A stretch of DNA of 64,000 bases from Tenodera sinensis (taxonomy: Eukaryota; Arthropoda; Insecta; Mantodea; Mantidae), in the NCBI GenBank assembly GCA_030765045.1, contig CM060969.1:54761716-54825715 (forward strand). The letters run 5' to 3'. The position numbers and the translations under genes were made by a program. Under the pieces are notes generated by a model. The model saw only the letters and a program-made list of their open reading frames with translations, was not told where the DNA came from and made no database searches. The number at the start of each line of letters is the position of its first letter. Position 1 is the first letter of the stretch. Positions 10,930 to 22,989 of this stretch are shown here, piece by piece.

Positions 10930-12540
10930 AATATGCCGGTCTTCAGTAATGAAGAAAACCTGGATAATTTATGGCAAATATCACAGAAATGCAACTACAG
11001 TTGTGGCACTGTATGCTGAGTGCTATCCAGATTGACGATGTCCTTCACCATGTACCATTGCCAACATGTGCACAAAACTCATGGAAACAGGAAGCTAAGC
11101 TCCCACAGAGTGACAAGGTGCAAAGACAGCGATTGGCAATGGAAACAAAATTGCTGTTCTAGCTATTGTACTGCACAATCCTTAGGTGAGTGTATGACAT
11201 TGCACAAGGTTCTGCAATAAGCTGCAGTAGTGTGAGCAGAATTTTGCAAAGGCATAGGTTTCATCCATTCCATATCTCACTGCACCAAGAACTATATGAG
11301 AATGACTTTGAATCCCACATGGTATTCTGTCATTTTGCACTTCAACAATTGTAAGGTAATCAGTATTCCTAAGTAGAATGAAGCTTCATTTACACATCAT
11401 GGACATGTGAATCTGTGGAACATGCACTACTGGTCCATGCAAAACTCCCACTGGATTTGCCAAGCTGCTCTTCAACGACAGTGGAGTGTCAATGTTTGGT
11501 GCAGTATCATTGGTAATCATATTTTAGGTCCCTATTTTTATCTGGGAACATTAGAGGGACAGCAATAAGCATAATTTCTTCAATGCACTCTACCCCTCCT
11601 CATGGAGGATGTGTGATTGGAAACATGTCTATCAATGTGGTTCCAGCATGATGGATACCTCACACACTATGCACGTTTCCAAAGACATTGTGGATGCAAA
11701 GTTTCCAAATAGGTGGATAGGATGGGGAGGTTCTGTGAGATGACCAGCTCAGTTCCCCAACTTGATGCCATTAAACTTCTTCCTCTGAGACGCAGTGAAA
11801 GATAGTGTGTAACAGAAGCCCCCAATTACAGTAGAGGATATGCAACATTGCATTACTGTGGCGTGTATGAAACACTATAATGTGTGCAACACTCTCTTGG
11901 TGGTGTCCCAAATAGTTACCTCAAAAATAAGGTTAAAACATGGGAACAGAAAATTAAAACTAACTACACGAATAACATTCCAAACTTAATACATGCAAAA
12001 CTTATTCAGAAGAAAGGGACTAACAAGCTACTTATATTAAATAAAAAGGAACTTAGGCTAATTGTTAGCCTTCTTTCCCTCTTAGAAATCATCTCTTTAA
12101 GATGGGCAAAAGTAACCTAAAAATTTGTGGATTCTGTGACCTTGACAATGAAACAGTGATGCATATACATTGTGATTGTGAAGCTATTGCTCGATATAGA
12201 CTAAATGGTATCCAAACAATCCCTTTACTTCACCAGAAGGAGATCAGAATACTCCCTCCAGGAAACTTCTTGGTTTCCTAAAGAGGATCAAGTTGAACTG
12301 GGATTGAATAGTATTAGAGTCAGCACAATAGATTTTCTAGATCGCAGAGTAGGGAGGCTGGTTAGACCAAAATCTAGTCTACTCTAAAACTCTCTTGTTA
12401 CCCATCTTCAACGAAAGTATTGATGCAGAGGGCACTTTTGAAGTGACACAGTTTCATCGTACAAGACATTACTGGTGATTTGTGAGTGCATTTTCCATCC
12501 TGGATGTAATGCACAACAATGAAGTTTCTGTAGGCCACTA
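10930..12540 (+). pseudogene. Mariner-like transposase pseudogene
   Basis: It starts MPVFSNEE near 10932 and continues, across frame changes, with IYGKYHRNATTVVALYAECY and KLMETGS. Central blocks are GVSMFGAVSLVIIF or, in another frame, VNVWCSIIGN, followed by GPYF, then MWFQHDGYLTHYARF (catalytic second Asp block), RWIGWGGSVR and MPLNFF. The C-terminus is resumed after the LINE insertion near 12400-12430 (IDAEG). Numerous stops make it non-functional. The pattern matches a common insect Tc1/mariner-superfamily transposase whose N-terminus recognises long inverted repeats. Confidence 0.75.
11900..12388 (+). mobile_element. 5'-truncated non-LTR retrotransposon (LINE) fragment
   Basis: ACTCTCTTG at 11891-11899 is repeated at 12389-12397, a 9-bp TSD that bounds a 489-bp insert. 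The insert codes, on the plus strand, for the region downstream of RNase H in LINE ORF2 proteins: LNKKELRLIVSLL, then after a frameshift KICGFCDLDNETVMHIHCDC and EAIARYRL (a C-x-x-C...H...C zinc-knuckle-like pattern). The 3' end is short and lacks a long poly(A). It interrupts the mariner-like transposase, so it arrived later. Confidence 0.75.
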
Positions 12541-12795
12541 GTAAATGTGTTTATAAAAGTGAAACCAAGCGTGTTATCACTAATTATAGCTCTAGTTTTC
12601 ATTTCGCTAGAATAAACATACTTGTTTCGTTTAAAAGTATGTAACTTTGTGTTGGAAATGTTATTTGTTTACTTTTATGGATTGTGTATAACTTCCCATG
12701 TGTTTAAGCCTCTGAAATAGGTACATTCCTGCCCAATTAGGTATTTGTTTCATTTTGGAGATATATGATATTGCAGAGTTAGGTGGGACACCCTA

Positions 12796-14238
12796 TATAT
12801 AAAATATGTTATGTGAGAATAAGTATGATAGCAATGGAGAAAGGAGTTTCCAAATAAAAATTAGGTTATGTCGAAAGCGTGAGAGAAACAGCACTTGCAG
12901 TTATCGCACAGGGCAGAAAAACAGCTGGAGACAGCTTTGTATCATGTTTCTGTCTTATGAGAACAGTATGTAGATATATGTAAGTAATTATCACTTTATA
13001 CTTGATATAACATACATTTTGAAGGAAGTAGGAGTTTTCATAATTTTTGGCAGATTGTGGTTTATGATATTATACTGTAAATAAATAAAGGTTAAATTTG
13101 CTGAAACATCACTGCATGTGATGGAAGTAAGCTTGAAGTTGTTATTTTTCTCGGTTCTAACTGTAATCCAACATTTTCAGTACTCTGCAAGTGAGGTTTG
13201 TATCATCCACTGTTGACCATTTAACATCCCATAAGACAGGTAATTACACTTTCAAAAGTGTAGTGTATGAAACACTTCCAAAGATTATATTAAGGACATG
13301 TTGTTTAAGGTCAAAATAAGCTAAATATATAATTATTACTTTAGTATAAAGTTTCCCAACAACTCCATTAATTTGCTCCATTGCCATAAGTCCTAGATCC
13401 AAAGGAACTAACATTCTATTACAGGTAAGAATTTGACTGCTTCATCTGCTTAAGCTGGTGTTACAAAAACTAAAACATTTGTTGCAGTTTTGCAATAAGC
13501 AGTAAACAACTGCACTAATTAATTTTAAACTCCATGCTTGAATCCACCTTTGCACCAAATTTAAAACCAGATTAAACTAAACTTTCACAAATGTAAAACT
13601 TTGCAACACTGCAAGAGTATGCATTTGTGCAAGTTTAATTTTGTGTAAGTTTATCTTGAAACTTCTTGCAACTTTAAGTCATATAGCTAATATGTAAAAT
13701 TAGAATTAGTAATGTCATCTTTGCTACACACTAGAGTAGCCGTCAGGAACAATGGCGGTAAATTACAAATAACGCACAGGTAGGGATAATAGGGCAAGTG
13801 CTGCAATGCAACTGTTTCCCACTGTTTGCACGAAGTATTTGAGCACATTATAGTCCATTTCTCTGGCTTGACATGAATAATGCAACTTTGTTCCTTGTGT
13901 GTGTATGTGTGTGTGTGTGGGGGGGGGGGGTGTGTGCGCGTGCATGCATGCGTGTGTGTGTTTTGCTTCTGCCATCATAGGAGCTCTTAACAAAGGTACC
14001 GTCACAAAATAGATTGGATTTATTGCTCATATTTATTTAATTTCATTGTTAAACTGTAGGCAAGTACTCTCATATGTGCTCTGATACAGACTACACCTGA
14101 TTGGCTAGAAAATACGTGACTGTGACGTTGAATATTTGTCTTCTGTGCAGCCGCATTCATTCGTGACGGCAACTATAGTAACGTGACCATTTAAATTTAC
14201 TGCATTTGAGTGCAAATTTATATCCTAGCAAGACTTAC
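12796..14238. other. AT-rich spacer with one TG tract, 3' of the last DGK exon seen
   Basis: No gene was recognised. Since the DGK transcript runs leftward from 14239, this is expected to be intron leading to a last exon that I could not identify. Confidence 0.35.
13893..13962. repeat. (TG)n / poly-G microsatellite
   Basis: TG dinucleotides are interrupted by a run of about eleven G (13919-13930) and a GCATGCATGCG block. Open frames on the minus strand here (His/Thr-rich) are low-complexity artefacts. Confidence 0.95.
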
Positions 14239-14402
14239 TTTTGAGGTAAGCTGCCAGCTCCTGGTCATTGGCACTGATGGCAAGATGGAGAGGGGTGTTA
14301 CCCTGATGGTCACACACTTTAAGTGAAGCACCACCTGCTACTAGCATACAGCAGATGCTGCGTCTCTTATGTGCTGCAGCCTTATGGAGAGCTGTCTGTC
14401 CC
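14239..14402 (-). CDS. Diacylglycerol kinase (zeta/iota, rdgA-like), ankyrin exon 3
   Basis: Type IV diacylglycerol kinases phosphorylate diacylglycerol to phosphatidic acid; their C-terminal ankyrin repeats mediate protein contacts. This 164-bp exon encodes KGQTALHKAAAHKRRSICC (the K is split by the intron), then MLVAGGASLKVCDHQGNTPL and HLAISANDQELAAYLK, two ankyrin repeats closely matching the DGK zeta/iota signature ICxxLVxAGASLxxxDxxGxTP...ELAAYL as I recall it. The acceptor is TTGTAG before 14402 and the donor GTAAGT at 14238-14233. It starts in the phase left by the previous exon. The final exon, which in the family ends in a PDZ-binding tail, was not found. Confidence 0.85.
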
Positions 14403-14919
14403 CTACAATCAGACACAGAAATCTACATTCAGACAAAAATATAATCAAGCTATTTTAATTTTGTTTTATAGGATATTCACTGCATATGCCTTGCATAAAC
14501 ATCTGGGTTATTAGTGATTAACTTGAGGTTATTTGTTTCTTATAAAAGGCCCTGCAGTCATGGTGAAACAACTGAAGAGCGAGAGAGAAAGAGATCTTGC
14601 ATTCATTGATTCATATCAATTGTGACCAAAGAATGTGGCAGGATATTAACTGCTTCCACTACTTAACTATTTTTTTTAACATGATTTAAGTTTCACATTA
14701 TCTAGAGTAAAGTCTGTGGTGAATTTGAACACAGCATAAGAATTATACATCCATTTAAAATTAGTTGACCATAATGTCTGTGTGATTCACCTCACTTGTC
14801 AGATTTTAAGATTCTTCTTTTCCACTTGTAATTTTCATATCATAAATTATCTTGACAATGTGTTGAATGTATTATTTAAAAGTGATATTTATCTTTGCAT
14901 GCACATTTTATAATAAATA

Positions 14920-15660
14920 CAGTGGAACTGGGATAAGTCAAAGCTAAAATATCCAAAATCAATATCTAAAAATACCAAAGTTGCATCTAAAATTGACGGT
15001 TTAGCAATATAGGCACATAAACCTGTTTCTAATTAACATGCACTTGTGGACATCAGAATTCTCCAGTTGTCTCACTTTCTCGACTTTTTTCATTTTCACT
15101 CTAAGCACTGCTTAAAACTTTCTCCTTATTCTTCAGATAAGTTGTCAAAGTTCAGTGGTATTGCAATTTCAGATTTTTTCTTCAAACCCTTTTCAACAAC
15201 TTCTCAAATAATGGCAACTTTTTCTGCAAAAGTCAAAGTCTGGTACTGGACACATGGTTTACTGAGAGAATGGCATTGATTTGCAACACACTGAATCGTA
15301 GGAAGCTCAAGCGACAACTAAAGGCATATCTCTTTTAAACGAGGGGGAGCAGGTGTAGAAGCTCAAGACCAGCAGCTAGCAAAGCTATTCAACCCCCAAC
15401 AGCATTCCCACAAAACAAACAACCCCAGAGTGATGACCTCTTTTGCAGAAACACATGGACAAAGTTGTATTAAATTTCCACGTTTAGATTAATTTTCAAC
15501 TGACATTACTGACCAAATTACTTTCAGTTAGGGAAAATGAAATTCAAATTAAATGCAATCTTTTTACATTGCTTTAGCACAAAATTCAAAAGACCAAAAA
15601 AAATCTCTGAATTAACAATGATTTCAAATTATAAACATTCAAGTTATGCAAGTTCCACTG
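14920..15660. mobile_element. Pogo/Tigger-like non-autonomous DNA element
   Basis: The ends CAGTGGAACTGGGATAAGTC and, reverse-complemented, CAGTGGAACTTGCATAACTT are inverted repeats flanked by TA (14918-14919, 15661-15662). CAGTGGAAC-type ends are typical of pogo/Tigger elements. The 741-bp interior has a 77-codon frame at 15046-15279 without recognisable transposase motifs, so an internal deletion derivative is likely. It lies in the DGK intron. Confidence 0.6.
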
Positions 15661-15662
15661 TA

Positions 15663-16632
15663 GTTGTAGTCATATACGCAGCTCCTGGTTGAAGTGGAAT
15701 GTTTTGTTACTGGTAGAAACATTTTCAACATGAGTGTGGCAAGTGATGAAAATTCTACAAGTGTGAAAAAAGTCCACATTCCACAATTGCATATATAATT
15801 TTATTTAAAAAGTGTAACAAAACTTTATTATAAACAGTTTTGCAAAATCAAAATGAAAATATATTACAAGATTTAAATTACAGCCAGTATTGAGCATAAA
15901 CAACTGAATAGCATGTGCATTGTGTTTAACAAGGTTTCTTTTTAAAACTCTATATTCGAAAAATCTGTATGTTTCATATTGAAAACTGTTTAGTTATGCT
16001 AGTAAATAGAAGTACTTAATATACTAGATATCTTACTAATGCAACTAATTAAATTCTAAAAATGACAGAATTTCAACATAATGGCATTATAACTGTAAGC
16101 CATATATTTATAAATGAGTGATTGCAAAGGCCAAGCATGCAAAAGAAAGCTTGTAGGTATCTGAAAATGTAAGCTTATGGCAATATGGTTGTAGCCAAAT
16201 ATATAAGAACAAGGAGATATTGAAATAATGTATAAATTACAATTGTGAATAATAATTTTGTTCATAGATTATTGATATTTATTTGATTTAGTTGTTAGAG
16301 AAATGTTACATACACTAGTTTATACATTGCTATCATATTTATTATTTTTTTTGTGAGTGTCCAAAACTATAGCATAAATGAAATATGCAAGTTACATTAA
16401 CAATATATGTTCATATGCCAAAGAAACACAAATATAAGTACTTAATGCTTATTGCTATGTAGATCATGTTTACATACAGAGAAATTCAATGGTTAAGAAG
16501 TTCATAGTATCACCTCACCTTTGTTGATATACAACATGGCACATACCACCTCCAAGAATATTACATACAAAATAGTTTTGGACAGTCCAAGTAACTAACT
16601 TATTAAGATAGTTTAAAAGGTATTAAAATATA
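15663..16632. other. DGK intron sequence, nothing supported
   Basis: AT-rich; no coding similarity or repeat structure was recognised. Confidence 0.4.
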
Positions 16633-17518
16633 CAAGGTGTCGCAATAAAACACCGACAATGCTTAGTATGTTGTGCGTGATGGCAAACTGATCAATATTC
16701 AATGCCTGTCCAGAAATGCACAGTTGGGCACTGGAGAATGTCGAAGTTTAAGAATGCATGGTTGTGATAATTTGTTAAGATTTGTTTATGTACCTTAATA
16801 TGGAAGGTAACCCATTAGCAATATGTGTACTGCAGATGAGCTACCTGAGTCTAATAACATTGCTGCACTATACTCCAATCCTCCATAGGGTCTTGCTGTG
16901 CATTCTACTGTGTTACTTGTGTAGTTTCCAAAACAGTAACGTTTCAAGAGCAGTGCAACACATATCAGTGCACAGCTGCTTAAATGGCTGACATGAGCTC
17001 CAGCACACTTTGATGTAAGTGTACAGAATCACCTCAACGTCACATATCAAAATCAATGGATTGGTAGAGGTGGACCAGTTCCATGACCAACATGGATGCC
17101 AGATCTGACACCTCTCTGCTATTTTCTGTAGAATCGTATGAAGGGTATGATGTATGGCCCTCCTGTAATGTCAGCAGAGGTCCTTTTTGCTCAAAGCCAC
17201 AGAGCAATTGAACTTCTTCAAAGACAATTGCAAGTGTTAGGTCATGTGCACAAGGTTCAGCACTGCTGATTTGGCTCTGCAATGACATAGGAGGTACACA
17301 GTTTGTAGCCTGTTTGTAATGTAGACAGCTAGATGTGATACCTACTCATGTTAGGCTTATAGACAAAATGTGAATACACACCCATCTCACACTTTGATGC
17401 ACTACAACGTCCAAAACATGCATTTTCGGAAAGTGGTTCCTTCTTGAAAACTGATCAGTTTGCCATCCCACACTACATACTAACAATAGGTGTTGTTGGT
17501 GTTTTTTTGGGACATTTA
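16633..17518. mobile_element. Mariner-like deletion derivative with ~90-bp inverted repeats
   Basis: The left arm (CAAGGTGTCGCAATAAAACA, then GATGGCAAACTGATCA) pairs with the right arm, whose reverse complement contains TGTCCCAAAAAAACACC and GATGGCAAACTGATCA followed by GAAAATGCAT. TA lies at or within a few bases of each border. Interior frames are too decayed to assign. The exact right border is uncertain by a few bases. Confidence 0.6.
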
Positions 17519-17836
17519 CATATTGAGAATAAACACTATGTTGCTTAAAGAAATCCTTGCCTTTTGTTAATCTTCACCAAGAATAATGTAAATAAAGAGC
17601 TCTTACAAAATGTTCAACACTCCATTAAAACCGCCATGTCATCAAAAAATTGTGAATGAGTGCCTTATGTCTATCCATTATGATTAAGTGAAAAGGAAAA
17701 ACATTTTAGGCCACCATCTTAAGATTAAAAGTTTATTTACATTTCACATTCAAGTTTCCTTTTTAAATGTTATGTATATTCAATGAATATGGTTACAAAA
17801 TATACTCATATTTTATATGAGTATGATAATACTTAC

Positions 17837-17994
17837 TTGTCATTGTCAACCATGTTAAGAATGGAAGGTGGAGCACAGGCAATAAGGTACTTAACAATGT
17901 CTTTGTGCCCATACCGAGATCCATAATGCAGTGCCGTCTGTCCATTTGAGTCAATAGACAGCAATGAATATCCTTGTGAGTGAAGATTCCTCAG
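17837..17994 (-). CDS. Diacylglycerol kinase (zeta/iota, rdgA-like), ankyrin exon 2
   Basis: This 158-bp exon encodes LRNLHSQGYSLLSIDSNGQT, then ALHYGSRYGHKDIVKYLIAC and APPSILNMVDND, one complete ankyrin repeat and the start of the next. The YLxxxAPPxIL(N/D)xV pattern is what I recall from DGK zeta. The acceptor AAATAG ends at 17995 and the donor GTAAGT lies at 17836-17831. It ends in AA, which with the G of the next exon makes a Lys codon, and it begins in phase 0, matching the end of the 26759 exon. The introns are 8.8 kb (upstream) and 3.4 kb (downstream), both rich in transposons. Confidence 0.85.
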
Positions 17995-18713
17995 CTATTT
18001 AAAACCATAACAAGCAGATTAATTAATATACTATCTCACTCATAAAAACACAATTCAGTATTTCCTTCTTCCAGAGATTTACTATGATAAATTCTGTAAA
18101 ATATCATTTCAAGCAACTATAAACTGTGATTTACATTTCTTACTAAAAATATCAAAAAATGGTTATATAGACAATATGGCTACATAAATAAATTATTTAA
18201 AAGGGGGACTGCAATTTTATTCTATATAATAAAGGAATGGAAGGCACTAATGGCTCAAAAACATTAGAAAGGACTTCCATTTAAATTTCTGATCACAAGT
18301 ATCGAGTGACATGTTCATACTAGGAACTGAAGAATATTTAAGGAAGAGTATACTCAGTAAGCATTAAAACTTGAAAAGCAACAGATACTTAAAACATTAA
18401 CCAATAAAAGGAGCTAATAAGTTCTAAACTTATAGCTATTAAGCTATTGAATAAAAACTATGTACAGCCATGGAAAAAATGATTATGTCCATTAGGAGAG
18501 CAGAATATTTCTAAGCCCCATGTCATGTTACAGCACCATTTACACAAGTCAATATTTGTAACATGCAGCTGAGTTTATTGATACTTTCTCTTCCATATGT
18601 TATTGTCTGTTGGACACACAAATGAGCTGCAACTTGAATCACCACTCGCATTTGGATATGCACTTGTAAATACAAATGCAAGTGATGATTCCAGATACAG
18701 CCTATTCACACAG

Positions 18714-19097
18714 TGAGTGAGTGAGTGAGTGAGTGAGTGAGTGAGTGAGTGAGTGAGTGAGTGAGTGAGTGAGTGAGTGAGTGAGTGAGTGAGTGAGTGA
18801 GTGAGTGAGTGAGTGAGTGAGTGAGTGAGTGAGTGAGTGAGTGAGTGAGTGAGTGAGTGAGTGAGTGAGTGAGTGAGTGAGTGAGTGAGTGAGTGAGTGA
18901 GTGAGTGAGTGAGTGAGTGAGTGAGTGAGTGAGTGAGTGAGTGAGTGAGTGAGTGAGTGAGTGAGTGAGTGAGTGAGTGAGTCAGTGAGTGAGTGAGTGA
19001 GTGAGTGAGTGTGAGTGAGTGAGTGAGTGAGTGAGTGAGTGAGTGAGTGAGTGAGTGAGTGTGAGTGAGTGAGTGTGAGTGAGTGAGAGAGTGAGAT
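18714..19097. repeat. (GAGT)n microsatellite, ~380 bp
   Basis: Almost perfect GTGA/GAGT tetramers run for about 380 bp with few interruptions (a GTCA near 18983 and several extra GT steps after 19010). It lies in the 8.8-kb DGK intron. Its length suggests high mutability. Confidence 0.97.
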
Positions 19098-20031
19098 TTA
19101 AGGGCCTGTTGACAACTAGTTCATTAAGGCCCCTGACAGACGATAACATATGGAACAGAGACGATTAATAACTCAGATGCATGTTGGAAATATTGACTTG
19201 TTTAAACTGTGCTACAACATGATGTGAATCTTAGAAATATTCTGCTCTTCTAATATGCTCTATCATTTTCTCCATGGCTGCACATCAATAATATTGTCTA
19301 CAAATTTCTTTCCTTTTTGTATATTTTGATAAAGTGTTCCAGTAGAAATGATCAAACTATTATTCACATTTCACATTTGTGTGCAACAATGTCTTTAGTG
19401 ATTGTCAAAATATAATATAACCAAATGGCATAACCTATTTCTAATAACCTCCTCCTCCTATGCTTTCCTGTTTTTCATTACTCTTTAATACTTGCTTGAT
19501 ACTTAAATCTAACTATGCAGTCTACTGACACTTATTTTTAACTGATAGTTAATCATGATGTTAACTATTATTTACTCTGCATGAGAGTTTAACATATTTT
19601 GCATATTTATAACTGCCCATGATATGACACAGTACACAATCAAATTGATGATAGTCTTTTTATAAACAAACCTACATAATTGCACATTAAGAAATTGTAT
19701 TGGATGCAGCATACCCAACGTAAGAACATGCACCAGTCAGAATGCATATGTGTGATAGACATAAATTCTACAATGAATGCCCAAGTATGATTCTGTGCAT
19801 TGGCATGCAGCAGGTATACCAAAACCATCATGTGCATTCTCTAGGGAAGAGTATGTGCTAGCTTTTAATAAAGAAATGCCAAACTCATTAATTAATCATA
19901 TCAATAAGATTTAATTAGATTTGCACATTTTAAAGTTGTTAAAAATCAGTAGTTATTGTTTATTGCAGATTTCTCTTTTCATAATACAGAAGGCTACATA
20001 GGAAAACTACTTCACTAGTATGTCTGTCTGG
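19098..20031. other. DGK intron sequence, nothing supported
   Basis: AT-rich, with no coding similarity or RNA gene recognised. Confidence 0.4.
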
Positions 20032-20955
20032 ATATTTCAGGGAGAGCAAAAAGCTTACGAACCAGCCGTGTGGTGTTTTGCCTGTCCACATCCTCGGCAC
20101 TTGTTGCCATCTGCTACTACCATAGAAGGGCACGGATGAAACCATACAACACTTTTAAAACTACTTTTAAAGGCTTTACTTACCAACTTCATGAAAAGAG
20201 ATGCTGAAACTGGCGACCATTATTGTCCATACATTTTTGGCACCTCTTTAGGAAACTATCCATCACTCGCCATAGTTCACACTGAGAAATGCTGGCAGTT
20301 TCCCAGTGGATATTTTGTTTTAATTCCTCTTTCTGCTTATTGGAGCTCTGAGAAACACTTCTCTGCTAATGGTGCACCCTACACTAATTTTTTCGCAATG
20401 AAGAGGTACTTCATGAACAATATTAGGTTTTGAGTTATGGGGCCAATTTTTTGGAGTCACAGTTGACACCCATACATACGTGAATACAATTTTGCCCCAT
20501 TTTTAAAAGAGAATTAACGGACAGGGAGAGGGATTTTGCCTTTTCTAAACAGCTCATGCTGCCAATCTTTCGATGAGAACAATTGAAAATGTTTCAAGAC
20601 AAAATTATTGGTAAAGTTGTCTCTTGGTCCTCTGACCTAACCCACTGCAATTTCTAACCCTAGGGTAACTTAAAACAAAATATTTGCCAGGAAATTGCCA
20701 GTATTTCTCAACATGAACTACAGCGAGTGATGGATAGTTTCCTAAAGAGGTGCTAAAAATGTATGGGCAACAACATTGGCCAGTTTCAGCATCTCCTTTC
20801 ACAAAGTTGGTAAGTAAAGCCTTTAAAAGTAGTTCTAAAAACGTATGGTTTCATCTGCACCTTTCTATGATAGCAGTAGTTGGCAATGAGCACTGAGGAT
20901 GCAGACAGGCAAAACACTGCACAGCCGGTTCATAAGTGTTTTGCTCTCCCATTAT
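20032..20955. mobile_element. Palindromic transposon: two inverted 3' ends of the family seen at 1-759
   Basis: The left arm (GGGAGAGCAAAAAGC onward) is the reverse complement of the right arm that ends GTTTTGCTCTCCC, over roughly 300 bp each. Each arm contains the transposase C-terminus plus the 3' end known from 1-759; for example YPSLAIVH and YPSLAVVH are read antisense on opposite strands at 20240 and 20730, and the sense frame of the right arm gives FQHLLS. So two 3' halves of one Tc1/mariner-like family face away from each other around a central spacer (about 20300-20560). No functional transposase. Confidence 0.7.
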
Positions 20956-21902
20956 TATGTGGCCTATGAGTTTATATATTTTTTTCAGTTTTTTCCGCCA
21001 TGTACCTAGTACATCAAGAGGATATGTACACCATCCAAAAATGATTTTTGAGGTCCTCTGAAAAAAATTAGTATTTTTAAGAAAAGTGGTATGTACGCAT
21101 GAGAGTGTAAACAGTGTAACCCAGTTAAATACATACTTGATATTCCATTTGCCTGGAAGACAAAAAGAATTTGGCAAACAACTATTCTAAGTAAACATTA
21201 AACTGGGAAAAACAAATAAGACCTTTAATAGAATAGTTAACATCAGATAGTGATTTACTAAAGTACTGGTGATAATTTTTTTCAAACCATGCCTAATATA
21301 TACTAAATAATAATACTCAAATGATGTTTTAGACATGTCAATTTTGGGACAAAAGTTTAGTTTCAGAAATAAACAAATTTAAAAATCTTATACCAATCTA
21401 CTTGCTCCTTGCACTGCATTACACCATCTTCTAAATTTTTCCTCATTCACTTCTTCCCTTGCCCTCCACTTGTTGCGCCATATTCTCATTCCAATTTTTA
21501 TGGCTTACGTTTTCCTATGAAGGCCAATGTTGGCATCATTTGGAGAGGTACAAAGATCACTGTTGATTGGTCCTCAAGCAATCTTAGCCATTTGGTCATA
21601 TTGCAATTCTATGGTTTCAATTGTATGTTTTAAAATGTCATGTATACCCCACATTTAACTGCAGTGGTCATATTGGCAGGAACACATTGTCATGTTGGGC
21701 TCAGCTTGCAACAAAGGACAGATGGGGCCAAGCTACTTCACACCACATGTTGGGCCAGCGAGTGGGCGAAGATATTTAAGGCCAGGATGCCTTACACAAC
21801 TGCTGTGTGTATGTAACTGTCAACAATTGAAGCAGCAGGAACAAAAGGAAACCAAAAGGTATTTCAAGAAAGTTCAAGAGACTTCTAGTGGCACTATTTC
21901 TG
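20956..21902. other. DGK intron sequence; one stretch resembles 1423-1480
   Basis: No gene was recognised. The frame at 21692-22114 is mostly the TG tract. The similarity of 21705-21760 to 1423-1480 hints at an old shared repeat. Confidence 0.35.
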
Positions 21903-22111
21903 GTGTGTGTGTGTGTGTGTGTCTGTGTGTCTGTGTGTGTGTCTGTGTGTGTCTCTGTGTGTGTGTCTGTGTGTGTATGTCTGTGTGTGTGCGTGTGTCT
22001 GTGTGTGTGCGTGTGTCTGTGTGTGTGCGTGTGTCTGTGTGTGCGTGTCTCTGTGTGCGCGTGTGTGTGCGTGTGCGCGTGTGCGCGTGCGTGTGCGTGT
22101 GTGTGTGTGTA
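21903..22111. repeat. (TG)n-rich tract with CT and GC interruptions, ~210 bp
   Basis: Alternating purine-pyrimidine TG/CG steps are interrupted regularly by TCTG. It creates spurious Val/Cys-rich and His/Thr-rich open frames on both strands. The GTGCGC-rich 3' half is a classic left-handed-DNA-prone composition. Confidence 0.95.
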
Positions 22112-22989
22112 TAAGGAGGACAGAGAAGAAAAAAGCAATGAGTTTTAGAGCCGAGTTACAGAAATGAGTTGGTCAATGTGTCAGTGAGTGTGAGACAGCT
22201 GTACATGTGTGTTGTTGTGTAGGTACATTTGTCGTTGTGTTTAAAAGCCAACAAAATGGCAAAACACCTCTTAAAATGCAAAGTTACAGAATGGAAAAGA
22301 TATTGGATTCTCAGAGCCACTGCAATATTAGAAAAAGGCTCTAATCTAGTGAGACAAATACTAGAACTATGTATGTAGATATAGATTAGAAAACAGAAAG
22401 TGCATAAAGTCTTTTTAGGCTGAGGTCAAAAGGGAAACCTGCTTCTAAACCTTGTCATAGCCACAGTTAAGGATGTGCAGATTGATTTTTTTAAGTAAGT
22501 TCTGAAAGTATGCTTAAAGAAATGAATGCAGAAAAGTATATGTGCAAGTGATTCAGATAAAACTTCTGATGCCCCTAGTAAATTTCAGTTAGCGGTATAA
22601 CATTGTTATTTTTTATTTAAAGCATAGCCCATTGGAAAGTTCTGCATACTTCAGATTCCTTGTGTTAATAATACTGCTATATACAAATGAAGTCATAACT
22701 ATTGTTGTTTTAGAAGATGAACAAAGATGTCTTGAATTAGGATGTTGCTAATATCACAAGACAAACATGCTAGGATATGAATAATTATTGTACAAGAATA
22801 CCCATATACAGATTTGTGCTTGTTGTGTCCACAATTTAAATTCCCTTTAGGCATGTGTATATTATAAGGTACACACGAAGTCTGTGTGCTCCTACATTAA
22901 ATTCAAATGGATATGATATTAAAATTCATATATCTATTGTTTATTTATTTTAAGGTTTTCCATTACAACTTAGGAATTAAAAACACCTG

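Larger units (their letters stand above)
10316..12795 (+). mobile_element. Mariner-like transposon with ~250-bp inverted repeats and two nested insertions
   Basis: The termini (left CAGAGTGTCACACCTAACTC; right reverse-complemented TAGGGTGTCCCACCTAACTC) are flanked by TA. The inverted similarity runs on for about 250 bp, including GAAACTAGAGCTAYAATTAG-type sequence on both sides. The interior holds a decayed transposase (10930-12540). A 60-bp SINE tail sits at 10667-10726 and a LINE fragment at 11900-12388; subtracting them leaves about 1.9 kb. Confidence 0.8.

Noticed and set aside
21692..22167. Long Val/Cys-rich and His/Thr-rich open frames on both strands
   Set aside because: They are translations of the TG-rich tract and have no non-repetitive coding support. 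The same holds for the frames at 13763-14030.
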